In this document: one piece after another, positions 8,597 to 17,259 of the stretch
Position numbering within the stretch: position 1 is the first letter of the stretch
Layout of the letters: the number at the start of each line of letters is the position of its first letter
Assembly: GCA_030523645.1 (NCBI GenBank)
Contig: JAUNIB010000001.1
Span: 558,001-622,000 of the forward strand
DNA length: 64,000 bases
Source: Selenomonadaceae bacterium
GTDB taxonomy: Bacteria > Bacillota > Negativicutes > Selenomonadales > Selenomonadaceae
Direction of reading: 5' to 3'
Made by a program: the position numbers and the translations under genes
Notes under the pieces: model-generated
Database searches by the model: none
Told to the model about the DNA's origin: nothing
The model's input: only the letters and a program-made list of their open reading frames with translations

Positions 8597-10048
8597 TCAT
8601 TCATTATTATTAAGTCGCGAGATAACATAACGCGAAGGATGGATGGCGCCGGTTGCAGTCTGCTTAATTTTTGTATGCAGTTCACGGGCAAGGTCATTCA
8701 GCATACCGGTTCGTGTCAGCACGGGGGCTACGGTATCATGAACCTCAACCTCATACCCGAAATCGGCATGATTTGTTTTTTCTACTTCTCTTATATCCCG
8801 GCTAATTCTAATTCCTACGGTTACCGGAGAAGAAACCTGACCGGTACCTCCGCAGCAAGGACAATCGGAATAATTTGTTCCGGCATAATTTCTCCGGGAC
8901 TTTTTCCGAGTAATCTCGACCAGTCCTAGATTAGTCATGCCGACAATAGTAGTCTTGACACGATCCTTATCTGCAAGCTGTCTCAGCTTATCAAGGAGCA
9001 TATCATTATGCTCCTTTGATTCCATATCGATGAAATCTACGACAATTATTCCACCTATATCGCGGAGTCTAAGCTGTCTGATAATTTCCTCTGCTGCCTC
9101 CAGATTAACCCGCAGCAAAGTATCTTCAAGAGATAAACCGGCTCCGACGTTTTTTCCGCTGTTTACATCAATGACAGTCATTGCTTCTGTGCGGTCAATA
9201 ACAATTTCTGCCCCAGACTGCAGAGAAACATTCCTAGAATAAATTCGACCTATTTCATCTTCCAGCCCATACTCATTGAAGATTTGCCTTCCCCTTTCAT
9301 ACAGGTGCAGCAATCTCTTTTTGTCTGGTGCTATAAAATCCAGCAGCCCCCTCAATCTTAGGTAGCTTTCATTATCATTTGTAACTATCTCATCAATGTC
9401 TTCGTCAATGATGTCTCTTATGACTCTGACGACTATATCCGCATCTCGGTATACCAGTGCCGGCGCGCTCATAACCTTGTATTGCGTGCAAATAGTTTCC
9501 CATAATTGAGTCAGCTTAGACAGCTCTTCAACAAATGATTCCTCTGATTGAATTGCTGCTGCCGTTCTGATTACCAGTCCCATATTAGGCGGCAAATGCT
9601 TCTCCGCTATTGTCTTCAGCCGCGTCCTTGTCTCTTCATCCTTAATTCTATGAGAGATTCCGATATAATCTGAAGTCGGCATCAAAACAAGAGAATGTCC
9701 CGGTAGAGTAATCCGCATAGTACCCTTAGGGCCCTTGCTTCCGGAAGCATCCTTTTCAATCTGAAGAATTATATCCTGACCAATATGGAACTTGCTGTTG
9801 GCTGACATCTGCCTTAATGATTCAGGCAGTTCACCGTTGCCGATATAAAGGAAAGCATTCTTACCGGATCCAATGTCTACAAAAGCTGCAGACATCCCCG
9901 GCAAAACATTCTGTATTCTGCCCTTATAAATATTACCAACTAAGGGGGCGAGGACAGACCGTTCTATATCAAGTTTTGTCAAAACTCCTTCTTCGGTTAC
10001 CGCCACTCTGGTTTCTTCCGGCATGGAGTCAATGATTACTTTCTTCAT
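8597..10048 (-). CDS. rng: Ribonuclease E/G family endoribonuclease
   Basis: Single-strand-specific endonuclease for rRNA processing and mRNA decay. It has 483 residues. An S1-type domain near residues 35-125 (GNIYKGRIQNVLPGMSAAFV) is followed by the DNase I-like catalytic core with VIDVNSGKNVG near residue 290 and IVVDFIDM near 338 (the two catalytic aspartates), then the zinc-link CPCCGGTG near 412. It is RNase G length, without the long C-terminal scaffold of RNase E. It starts 1 bp after the TIGR03936-type gene and ends 18 bp before the FHA gene. The L21/L27 genes that often follow it are not here. Confidence 0.94.
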   Translation of the reverse strand: MKKVIIDSMPEETRVAVTEEGVLTKLDIERSVLAPLVGNIYKGRIQNVLPGMSAAFVDIGSGKNAFLYIGNGELPESLRQMSANSKFHIGQDIILQIEKDASGSKGPKGTMRITLPGHSLVLMPTSDYIGISHRIKDEETRTRLKTIAEKHLPPNMGLVIRTAAAIQSEESFVEELSKLTQLWETICTQYKVMSAPALVYRDADIVVRVIRDIIDEDIDEIVTNDNESYLRLRGLLDFIAPDKKRLLHLYERGRQIFNEYGLEDEIGRIYSRNVSLQSGAEIVIDRTEAMTVIDVNSGKNVGAGLSLEDTLLRVNLEAAEEIIRQLRLRDIGGIIVVDFIDMESKEHNDMLLDKLRQLADKDRVKTTIVGMTNLGLVEITRKKSRRNYAGTNYSDCPCCGGTGQVSSPVTVGIRISRDIREVEKTNHADFGYEVEVHDTVAPVLTRTGMLNDLARELHTKIKQTATGAIHPSRYVISRLNNNE

Positions 10049-10049
10049 T

Positions 10050-10742
10050 TTATACCCAATCAGTTAAAGGTCGATTTTTGAACAGAACGGCTTGACGATG
10101 AATCAAAGCATTTTCCTTGTCAATCGGCAATTGAAAATCCTCCTGAAGCAGCTGAAGGATTTCTCCTGCCTTAACGCTTCCGGCGGGAGTAATCCTGATA
10201 TTCATCGACATCTTTAAGGATTGTCCGCTTACTTCATAGTAAATCGGTTGAGGCAAATACTGTTTTACATCAAAAACCTGATGCTTCTTAGGAGTTATAC
10301 GCTGATAAATTACCTCAGCTGAATCAGCAAATTTTTTGAGTGCTTCGTCAGCCTTATTGCTTACGGCCCCGTCACAGTTCAGCGGAACATCGATTTGATA
10401 TACAGCCATATCCGGTTGAGCTTTTCTGGTTGGACGATTGATATCCACTTTTTTTACCTTCAGCAGCTTAACCCCATTGGGAAGCTGCGGCTTTAACCGC
10501 GCGGCTATTTCCTGGGCAGGCAGCTCCTCAGTCAGTTCAACATCCATGTATTCGGCATCACTTGTTACTCCCAATGCTAATGCAGCCAGAAAAGTCATCT
10601 TCATGTGAGGATTAAATCCCTCAGAATAGTTTACAGGCAGCTTTGCTCTCAATATTGCTCTGCGAATAACCTCAGCATAATCAAGGTGGGAAATGAAACG
10701 AAGTTCCTCACCTTTAGTGAGACCCATGCGGTACTTTATCAT
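10050..10742 (-). CDS. DUF2344 radical-SAM-linked protein (TIGR03936 type)
   Basis: About 230 residues with the N-terminal signature GEELRFISHLDYAEVIRRA and then LPVNYSEGFNPHMKM, which mark the DUF2344/TIGR03936 family. Members are nearly always next to, or fused with, the large radical SAM protein found just upstream here, and often sit beside RNase E/G. The function is unknown. The ATG at 10742 forms an ATGA overlap with the stop of the upstream gene and has GGGGGAC 6 bases before it, so a longer in-frame start at 10757 is unlikely. It lies 1 bp upstream of rng. Confidence 0.88.
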   Translation of the reverse strand: MIKYRMGLTKGEELRFISHLDYAEVIRRAILRAKLPVNYSEGFNPHMKMTFLAALALGVTSDAEYMDVELTEELPAQEIAARLKPQLPNGVKLLKVKKVDINRPTRKAQPDMAVYQIDVPLNCDGAVSNKADEALKKFADSAEVIYQRITPKKHQVFDVKQYLPQPIYYEVSGQSLKMSMNIRITPAGSVKAGEILQLLQEDFQLPIDKENALIHRQAVLFKNRPLTDWV

Positions 10743-12598
10743 TTCTTTGTCCCCCAATCAATAACATCTACCCCAAGGTTAGGGCAAATGCCACAGGCAT
10801 TACAGGGACCACGCCGGCAGTCTCCTGTCAGCTTTCCCTCAATTGCTTTTTTGTATTCGCGAAGCAGGAAGGATTTATCAACACCGGGAGTTGTGTGTTC
10901 CCAGGGAAGCGGCTCATCAAAATCACGAGTTCTTGTATTGTACTCGTTTGCATCTATTCCGGTGACGGCAAACGCCTTTTGCCATGCCTCGTCATTAAAC
11001 AAGTCAGTCCAACCGTCGAATTTGGCTCCGGCCTTCCACGCTTCATATATTAAGCGTGAAAGCTTTCTGTCACCGCGTGCCAATACGCCTTCCAAAAGGC
11101 TTACCTTGGCTTCGTGGTATGTATATCGAATAGACTTGTCGGTAATATGTTCTTTCAGCAGCTGCTGTTTCCTATGGAATTCTTCCATAGTATTCTGACC
11201 AAACCACTGGAAAGGAGTAAACGGCTTAGGAACGAAACAGGAAACGCTTATTGTGACCTTTACTCCTCTGCGGCCCTTTATCTCCTGATATAAATCAACG
11301 GCCCGCTTTGCAAGTTTTGCAATGCCAATGATGTCCTCGTCAGTTTCCGTCGGCAGTCCCATCATAAAATACAGCTTGACACTTTTCCAGCCTTGACGGT
11401 ATGCAGCTGACAAGGACTTTATAAGATCATCCTCTGTTACGCCCTTGTTAATTACATCCCGCATACGCTGAGTGCCAGCTTCGGGAGCAAAGGTAAGACT
11501 GCTCTTCCTGACTTCCTGCAGCTTTTCCGCCAAATCGACGGAGAAGCTGTCTATACGCAGAGACGGCAATGAAAAGCTGATTTTCTCTTTGCCGAGTGTA
11601 GCAATGAATTCTTCTACCAACGGACGCAGGCAGGAATAATCAGCCGAACTTAAAGATGTCAATGACATTTCACTATAGCCGGTTGAATCGACAAGCTTTC
11701 GTGCCAGTGTCTTAAGCCGCTCCATGCTCCGTTCTCGTACAGGTCTGTAGGCTATACCTGCCTGACAGAAACGACAACCTCTGGTGCAGCCTCTGAAAAG
11801 TTCAAGCATAATCCGGTTATGAACTATGTCAAGATACGGTACTACCGGTTTTTCGTGAAATTCTACCGAATCCATATCGGCAATCACGCGCTTATTTACG
11901 ATAGCCGGAACGGTACTGTCCATAGGTTTCAAAGAACAGAATCGGTCATTTTCATCCCGTGTTTCAATGTAAAGAGAGGGTACATAGATTCCCGGAATAG
12001 CTCCAACAATCCGCAGATACTCTGCTCTCCCTCCCGGTTTACCGGCTTTCTTCCAACGAATAAAAGCTTCAGCCACTTCTCCAATTACTTCTTCGCCTTC
12101 ACCGACTATAAAGAAATCAAAAAAATCCGCCAAAGGCTCTGTATTATATACACAGGGGCCTCCGCCTACGATAAACGGATCATTTTCCTCTCTTTCCTTC
12201 GTCCAAACAGCAATTCCGCTGAGATCCAGCATATTGATTATGTTGGTATATATCATCTCATACTGTACGGAAAAACCCAGAAAGTCAAACTCCTTTATCG
12301 GAGTCTTGCTTTCCAGCGAAAACAGCGGGATGTTCTTTTCCCGCATCTTTTCTTCCATATCGGTCCACGGCGCATAAACTCGTTCAGCCGCAGTATCTTT
12401 TCTATTATTCAACACCTCGTAAATAATCTTCAAACCGAGGTTTGACATACCAACTTCATAAACATCCGGAAGCGATAAAGCAAAAGTACAATCTACGGAG
12501 CCATGCTCCTTGACGACCTGATTCCATTCGTTGCCTGTATATCGGCCAGGCTTTGATACAGACTGCAATATATCGGGAGTTAATACAACTTTTGACAA
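10739..12598 (-). CDS. Large B12-binding-type radical SAM protein (TIGR03960 type)
   Basis: A 619-residue radical SAM protein. The N-terminal ~200 residues (LPDVYEVGMSNLGLKIIYE; IVGGGPCVYNTEPLADFFDF) resemble a B12-binding Rossmann domain without the canonical DxHxxG. The radical SAM core starts at LELFRGCTRGCRFCQAG near residue 262, whose CX3CX2C binds the 4Fe-4S cluster. A cysteine-rich tail CRRGPCNACGIC lies near residue 600 and could bind another cluster or metal. The reaction is unknown. The TTG at 12598 is the likely start (GGAGG about 10 bases upstream), and a 17-base palindrome spans it. It ends in an ATGA overlap with the DUF2344 gene. Confidence 0.88.
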   Translation of the reverse strand: MSKVVLTPDILQSVSKPGRYTGNEWNQVVKEHGSVDCTFALSLPDVYEVGMSNLGLKIIYEVLNNRKDTAAERVYAPWTDMEEKMREKNIPLFSLESKTPIKEFDFLGFSVQYEMIYTNIINMLDLSGIAVWTKEREENDPFIVGGGPCVYNTEPLADFFDFFIVGEGEEVIGEVAEAFIRWKKAGKPGGRAEYLRIVGAIPGIYVPSLYIETRDENDRFCSLKPMDSTVPAIVNKRVIADMDSVEFHEKPVVPYLDIVHNRIMLELFRGCTRGCRFCQAGIAYRPVRERSMERLKTLARKLVDSTGYSEMSLTSLSSADYSCLRPLVEEFIATLGKEKISFSLPSLRIDSFSVDLAEKLQEVRKSSLTFAPEAGTQRMRDVINKGVTEDDLIKSLSAAYRQGWKSVKLYFMMGLPTETDEDIIGIAKLAKRAVDLYQEIKGRRGVKVTISVSCFVPKPFTPFQWFGQNTMEEFHRKQQLLKEHITDKSIRYTYHEAKVSLLEGVLARGDRKLSRLIYEAWKAGAKFDGWTDLFNDEAWQKAFAVTGIDANEYNTRTRDFDEPLPWEHTTPGVDKSFLLREYKKAIEGKLTGDCRRGPCNACGICPNLGVDVIDWGTKK

Positions 12599-12607
12599 TT
12601 TGTCAAA
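12591..12607. repeat. 17-base palindrome covering the TIGR03960-type start codon
   Basis: TTTGACAATTTGTCAAA is a perfect palindrome around a central base and includes the TTG start at 12598-12596. As RNA it could fold on the start codon next to the GGAGG site; as DNA it could be an operator. Which applies is not known. Confidence 0.45.
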
Positions 12608-12626
12608 TCCTCCGTTTCATTTACTC

Positions 12627-13733
12627 TTATTCAAACATTGACCGCTGCTTTCGCATCTGAATGTTCAGCAGCAAACCAACCGCCATAATATTCGTAGTCA
12701 ATGAACTGACACCGTAGCTCATCAGCGGCAGCGGTATGCCGGTAACTGGCATGATTCCCAATGTCATTCCAACATTTACAAGCACATGGAACGCCAGCAT
12801 AGAGCTTATGCCGACAGCCAGCAGCTTACCGAAATTATCACTGGCCTCGATAGCAGTTTTTACACCCTGCCACAGCAAAACCAGGTACAGCAAAAGCAGA
12901 AATGCACAGCCTACGAAGCCTAATTCCTCGCCTACAACCGCGAAAATAAAATCAGTATGATTCTCAGGCAGGAAATTAAGCTGACTCTGCGTTCCTTCAA
13001 AAAGCCCTTTTCCGAACAGCATTCCCGACCCGATTGCAATTTTTGACTGAATAATATGGTATCCGGATCCAAGCGGATCAATATTAGGGTCAAGGAAAAC
13101 CATAATACGAGTCTTCTGGTAATCCTTCAGCACATGCCACAGTAACGGCATAGATGCAACGCCAACGCCGAAAAGACTGAACAGTAGCTTGATATTTACA
13201 CCGGCAGCAAATATCATACCCAGAAAAATCGCAAAAAAGACGAGCGATGTTCCTAAATCCGGCTGCTTCATTACCAGCAGAAACGGAACACCGACATAGG
13301 CTGCAACAGGAAACAAATCATATATCGTTTCAAGTTTACCGATTTTGTCCTCCAGCATGGCCGCAAGTGAAACTATAATCAAAAGCTTCGAAAACTCAGA
13401 CGGCTGCAGAGTAATAGGCCCAAGCTGAATCCAGCGTTGTGCGCCTAGGGCCGAATGACCGAAAAGCATAACTGCCAAAAGCAAAACCAAATTGAATATA
13501 TATAATGCGTTGCCGTATCGCTGCAACATCTTGTAGTCAAAATTAATAAGAAAAAAAACCACAGCAATATTTACTACTGCAAAAATGCCCTGTCGCTGGA
13601 CATACCAAAAGCGTTGACTGCTTTCGTCATTTATGTGTGTTGCACTGCCGATTATTACCAGGCTCATAATGATAATTCCCAATGCGGCAATTATAAGGGG
13701 AAAGTCCAGCCTTTTTAACCAGCGATTATTCAT
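12627..13733 (-). CDS. rodA: Rod-shape peptidoglycan glycosyltransferase RodA (SEDS family)
   Basis: Polymerises lipid II into glycan strands of the lateral wall together with a class B PBP. It has 368 residues and about ten membrane segments. SEDS features are visible: QRWIQLGPITLQPSEFSKL near residue 100, VMKQPDLGTSLV near 155 with the conserved Asp-Leu-Gly, LPENHTDFIFAVVGEELGF near 255 and the closing TGIPLPLMSYGVSSL near 325. RodA is favoured over FtsW by length and the IPLPLMSYG end. It is the first gene of the 13.7-2.2 kb cluster and begins only 28 bp after a strong terminator. A PBP2 gene is not in the window. Confidence 0.93.
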   Translation of the reverse strand: MNNRWLKRLDFPLIIAALGIIIMSLVIIGSATHINDESSQRFWYVQRQGIFAVVNIAVVFFLINFDYKMLQRYGNALYIFNLVLLLAVMLFGHSALGAQRWIQLGPITLQPSEFSKLLIIVSLAAMLEDKIGKLETIYDLFPVAAYVGVPFLLVMKQPDLGTSLVFFAIFLGMIFAAGVNIKLLFSLFGVGVASMPLLWHVLKDYQKTRIMVFLDPNIDPLGSGYHIIQSKIAIGSGMLFGKGLFEGTQSQLNFLPENHTDFIFAVVGEELGFVGCAFLLLLYLVLLWQGVKTAIEASDNFGKLLAVGISSMLAFHVLVNVGMTLGIMPVTGIPLPLMSYGVSSLTTNIMAVGLLLNIQMRKQRSMFE

Positions 13734-13760
13734 CTTAACATACCTGCTCTATATTGTCCC

Positions 13761-13804
13761 AAAAAACGATGAAGCGGGCGGAGTCACCCCCGCCCTGATT
13801 CATC
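13761..13804 (-). terminator. Rho-independent terminator after fhs
   Basis: On the minus strand, GATGAA pairs with TTCATC and GGGCGG with CCGCCC, with a short GGTGACT loop, followed by G and six T. It closes the polyprenyl-synthase-to-fhs operon. rodA starts only 28 bp beyond the T run. Confidence 0.9.
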
Positions 13805-13816
13805 ATTAATTTTTTA

Positions 13817-15484
13817 TCAGAAAAGTCCTGTAATGATACCCTTTTCGTCAATATCCATATTCTCGGCTGCAGGCTTCTTGGGAAGTCCGGGCATCGTCAG
13901 AATATTTCCGGTAAGAGCAACAATAAATCCTGCACCTGCAGAAATCTTCAGCTCTCTTACGGTGATATTAAATCCGCTGGGGCGTCCAACCTTAGTTTCA
14001 TCATCACTCAGTGAATACTGGGTCTTGGCCATGCATACCGGCATCTTGTCAAAGCCGAGGTCTTCAATCTCTTTAAGCTGCTTCTTGGCATCTGCCGTGA
14101 ATACAACGCCGTCGGCGCCGTAGATATTCTTGGCAATAGCTCCAATCTTTTCCGGTATAGTCTGATTAACATCGTACATGAACTTGAAGTTTTTCGGCTT
14201 CTCAATAGCAGCTTCGACCTTCTTAGCCAGCTCTACGCCGCCTTCGCCGCCCTTAGCCCATACCTCGGACAAGGCAACCTCTGCGCCCATATCGTTGCAC
14301 ATCTTCTCCACGAGAACAATCTCTTCCGGGGTATCTGTCGGGAAAGCATTAAGTGCCACAACAGCCGGCAGACCGAAAGCCTGAATATTCTCGATGTGCT
14401 TGGTAAGATTTGCCATACCCTTTTTGAGGGCTTCCATATCAATCTTGTCCAGTTCCTTCTTACCGAGGCCGCCGTGCATCTTAAGAGCACGAACGGTAGC
14501 AACAATAACAACAGCATCAGGATTGAAGCCGGCAAACCGACACTTGATATCAAGGAACTTCTCAGCACCGAGGTCAGCACCGAAGCCAGCCTCTGTTACA
14601 ACATAATCGGCAAACTTAAGAGCAAACTTAGTTGCCATAACGCTGTTGCAACCATGAGCAATATTGGCAAAGGGGCCGCCGTGGATGAAGGCCGGAGTTC
14701 CTTCCAAAGTCTGAACAAGATTCGGCTTAATTGCATCCTTGAAGAGAAGGGTCAATGCACCGGTAACATTAAGCTCGGACGCACGAATAGCCCGACCGGA
14801 ACGGTCATAGGCTACAACGATTTTGCCTAGACGCTCCTTCATATCTTCCAGACCGGAAGACAGGCACAAAATTGCCATCATTTCGGAGGCAACGGTAATA
14901 TCGAAACCGGTTTCGCGAGGAACACCGTGAGCCTTACCGCCCATGCCGATGACGACATGACGAAGTGCACGGTCATTCAGGTCAAGAACTCGCTTCCATA
15001 CAATGCGGCGAACATCAATATCAAGAGCATTTCCTTGCTGAATGTGGTTGTCAATTACAGCTGCTAGAAGATTATGTGCAGTAGTAATTGCATGGAAGTC
15101 GCCGGTGAAATGCAGGTTGATATCCTCCATGGGAACAACCTGAGCGTAGCCGCCGCCTGCAGCACCGCCTTTCATGCCGAAGCAGGGACCAAGGGACGGC
15201 TCACGAAGGGCAACTGCAACATTCTTCCCCAAAACATGAAGAGCATCAGCCAAACCAACGCTGGTGGTGGTTTTTCCTTCACCTGCAGAGGTGGGGTTGA
15301 TAGCCGTCACAAGAATGAGCTTGCCGTTCTTTTTCTCTTTTACACGCTCAAAAGCACTGAGGGTAATTTTAGCTTTGTATTTACCGTACTGCTCGATTTC
15401 ATCATTGGTAAGACCGAGTTTCTCAGCGATTTCACCGATAGGACGGATGACCGCTTCCTGTGCGATTTCTACATCTGTTTTCAT
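13817..15484 (-). CDS. fhs: Formate-tetrahydrofolate ligase
   Basis: Joins formate and tetrahydrofolate, using ATP, to give 10-formyl-THF. It has 555 residues, as usual for the monofunctional bacterial enzyme. The ATP loop [15 protein letters not shown] lies near residues 64-78, with [19 protein letters not shown] near 93-111 and [11 protein letters not shown] near 126. It follows folD by 25 bp; together the two link formate to methylene-THF, as in fermentative anaerobes. It ends the operon just before the terminator at 13761-13804. Confidence 0.97.
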   Translation of the reverse strand: MKTDVEIAQEAVIRPIGEIAEKLGLTNDEIEQYGKYKAKITLSAFERVKEKKNGKLILVTAINPTSAGEGKTTTSVGLADALHVLGKNVAVALREPSLGPCFGMKGGAAGGGYAQVVPMEDINLHFTGDFHAITTAHNLLAAVIDNHIQQGNALDIDVRRIVWKRVLDLNDRALRHVVIGMGGKAHGVPRETGFDITVASEMMAILCLSSGLEDMKERLGKIVVAYDRSGRAIRASELNVTGALTLLFKDAIKPNLVQTLEGTPAFIHGGPFANIAHGCNSVMATKFALKFADYVVTEAGFGADLGAEKFLDIKCRFAGFNPDAVVIVATVRALKMHGGLGKKELDKIDMEALKKGMANLTKHIENIQAFGLPAVVALNAFPTDTPEEIVLVEKMCNDMGAEVALSEVWAKGGEGGVELAKKVEAAIEKPKNFKFMYDVNQTIPEKIGAIAKNIYGADGVVFTADAKKQLKEIEDLGFDKMPVCMAKTQYSLSDDETKVGRPSGFNITVRELKISAGAGFIVALTGNILTMPGLPKKPAAENMDIDEKGIITGLF

Positions 15485-15509
15485 AGTCCTTTTCCCTCCA
15501 AATTAATTA

Positions 15510-16376
15510 TCAGATTTCACCGGCCTGCAGCTTTGCGGCCTTTACAGTATTAGCCATCAGCATAGCAATAGTCAGAAGGCCGACACCGCCGGGTACGGGA
15601 GTAATGGCACCGGCCACTTCCTTTACCGCCTCGAAGTCAACATCGCCCACCAGCTTCTTCGGCTCAATGCGATTAATGCCGACATCAATGACGGTAGCAC
15701 CGGGCTTCACCATATCAGCCTTTACAAATAGAGGTTTACCTACAGCTGCTACGATAACATCAGCCTGTCGGCATACTTCTGCAAGATTCCTGGTATGAGA
15801 ATGGCACACGGTAACGGTTGCACTCTTCGCCAGCAGCAGGTTCATCATCGGCTTACCGACAATGTTGCTGCGGCCGATTACAACAGCATTTGCTCCATCA
15901 AGAGGAATATCGGCAAGTTCAAGCATACGCACGCAGCCGGCGGGAGTACAGGGAACCAAAGATTCCTGACCTGTAACAAGGCGTCCAACATTTACCGGAT
16001 GGAAGCCATCAACATCCTTCATGGGGTCAATCCTATTCAGTACCTCAGACTCATAAGGCTGAAGTGCCTTCGGAAGAGGAAGCTGAACAAGGATACCGCT
16101 GATTTTCTTATCCTCATTAAGAGCATCAATCTTGCTGAGGAGTTCATCCTTTGAGGTATCGGCAGGCAGCGCTATCATCTCTGAATGGAAACCGAGCTCT
16201 TCACAAGCCTTGTTCTTGTTGCGAACATAAACCTGGGAAGCAGGGTCTTCACCGACGATAATTACCGCCAAACCCGGCATAAAACCGTGCTTGTCCTTAA
16301 AGGCCAATGCTTCTTCTTTCGCCGCTTCCTTTATTTTAGCGGCAAATTCTTTTCCGGAAAGAATTCTTGCTGACAT
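15510..16376 (-). CDS. folD: Methylene-THF dehydrogenase / methenyl-THF cyclohydrolase FolD
   Basis: Bifunctional NADP-dependent enzyme interconverting methylene- and 10-formyl-THF. It has 288 residues. [13 protein letters not shown] near residue 50 includes the catalytic Lys; QLPLPKAL near 100 and DVDGFHPVN near 122 bind folate, and [10 protein letters not shown] near 165 is the cofactor loop. The C-terminal signature reads PGGVGLLT where most family members have PGGVGPMT, so the usual Pro is Leu; this may be a lineage trait. It is 25 bp upstream of fhs and 25 bp downstream of the ubiA-type gene. Confidence 0.96.
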   Translation of the reverse strand: MSARILSGKEFAAKIKEAAKEEALAFKDKHGFMPGLAVIIVGEDPASQVYVRNKNKACEELGFHSEMIALPADTSKDELLSKIDALNEDKKISGILVQLPLPKALQPYESEVLNRIDPMKDVDGFHPVNVGRLVTGQESLVPCTPAGCVRMLELADIPLDGANAVVIGRSNIVGKPMMNLLLAKSATVTVCHSHTRNLAEVCRQADVIVAAVGKPLFVKADMVKPGATVIDVGINRIEPKKLVGDVDFEAVKEVAGAITPVPGGVGLLTIAMLMANTVKAAKLQAGEI

Positions 16377-16401
16377 AAACCTTCAACCTCTCTTTTCAAA
16401 A

Positions 16402-17259
16402 TTATAAGTAATTTGCATAAGTAAATATTAACATGGCAGCAGCAACAATACCATTGCGCATGAAATATACCTGAGTCAGCCAGGAAAAATCCCGTTCATC
16501 TGTTATATAGTGCTGATATACCAAAGTACAGGCCGCTACAGCAATGCCTATGAAGTACCAGTAATTCAGATTGAGCCTGACACCAAGCCAGCAAAAGGTC
16601 AAAATGGACATCAGATGCCCGATTGCAGCCAATCGGAAAGCATTGACAGCCCCGACCGAAACAGCCATAGAATGCAGACCCTGACTAATGTCAAACTCTA
16701 TATCCTGAGCACCATAAATCACATCAAAGGAACCTATCCACAGACCGACAGCCGAACAAAGCAATATCAAATCAAAGTCGATGCTTCCTCCGGCAGCCAT
16801 CCAGCCTCCGGCCGGAGCCATGGCAATAGCAACACCCAAAACAGCATGGCACCAGCATGTTATGCGTTTCATAAACGGATAAATAACCGACGGCAGTGCA
16901 GCGATAGGCAAAAGTTTAAGACAAATGTCAGGAAGCTGCATAACGGAATAAAGCATGACCAACGCACAAAGCGCAATAAATATCACTGCGTCCCTTTTGG
17001 TTAAAGCACCTGTTACCATCGGCCGTCTTGTGAACCTCGGATGGACTTTATCGTATTTGAAATCAACCAAATTGTCAAGAGCCAGAGCGGCACAGCGAGC
17101 ACCTGTAAGCGCCATGGCAACCCACAGCAATGTCAGCCAACCGGGATGTCCTCCCGATGCCATCAGCGCCCCTGTAAAGGCAAAGGGCAAATCAAAAATA
17201 GTGTGATGAATTGCGACATTCTGTATGTGGGCACGGAGAAGCCTTATTATTTCAGTCAA
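16402..17259 (-). CDS. UbiA-family prenyltransferase, probably of the menaquinone pathway
   Basis: Membrane aromatic prenyltransferase of 285 residues with about eight membrane segments. DNLVDFKYDKVHPRFTRRP near residue 67 and DVIYGAQDIEFDISQG near 193 are the two Asp-rich metal/diphosphate motifs of the UbiA superfamily. The TTG at 17259 fits best: GGAAGGAG lies 7 bases before it and its TTGACTGA overlaps the ubiD stop, whereas a longer in-frame start would overlap ubiD by 56 bp. Next to a UbiD-type decarboxylase and a polyprenyl diphosphate synthase, it is likely to act as MqnP of the futalosine menaquinone route (inference). Confidence 0.85.
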   Translation of the reverse strand: MTEIIRLLRAHIQNVAIHHTIFDLPFAFTGALMASGGHPGWLTLLWVAMALTGARCAALALDNLVDFKYDKVHPRFTRRPMVTGALTKRDAVIFIALCALVMLYSVMQLPDICLKLLPIAALPSVIYPFMKRITCWCHAVLGVAIAMAPAGGWMAAGGSIDFDLILLCSAVGLWIGSFDVIYGAQDIEFDISQGLHSMAVSVGAVNAFRLAAIGHLMSILTFCWLGVRLNLNYWYFIGIAVAACTLVYQHYITDERDFSWLTQVYFMRNGIVAAAMLIFTYANYL

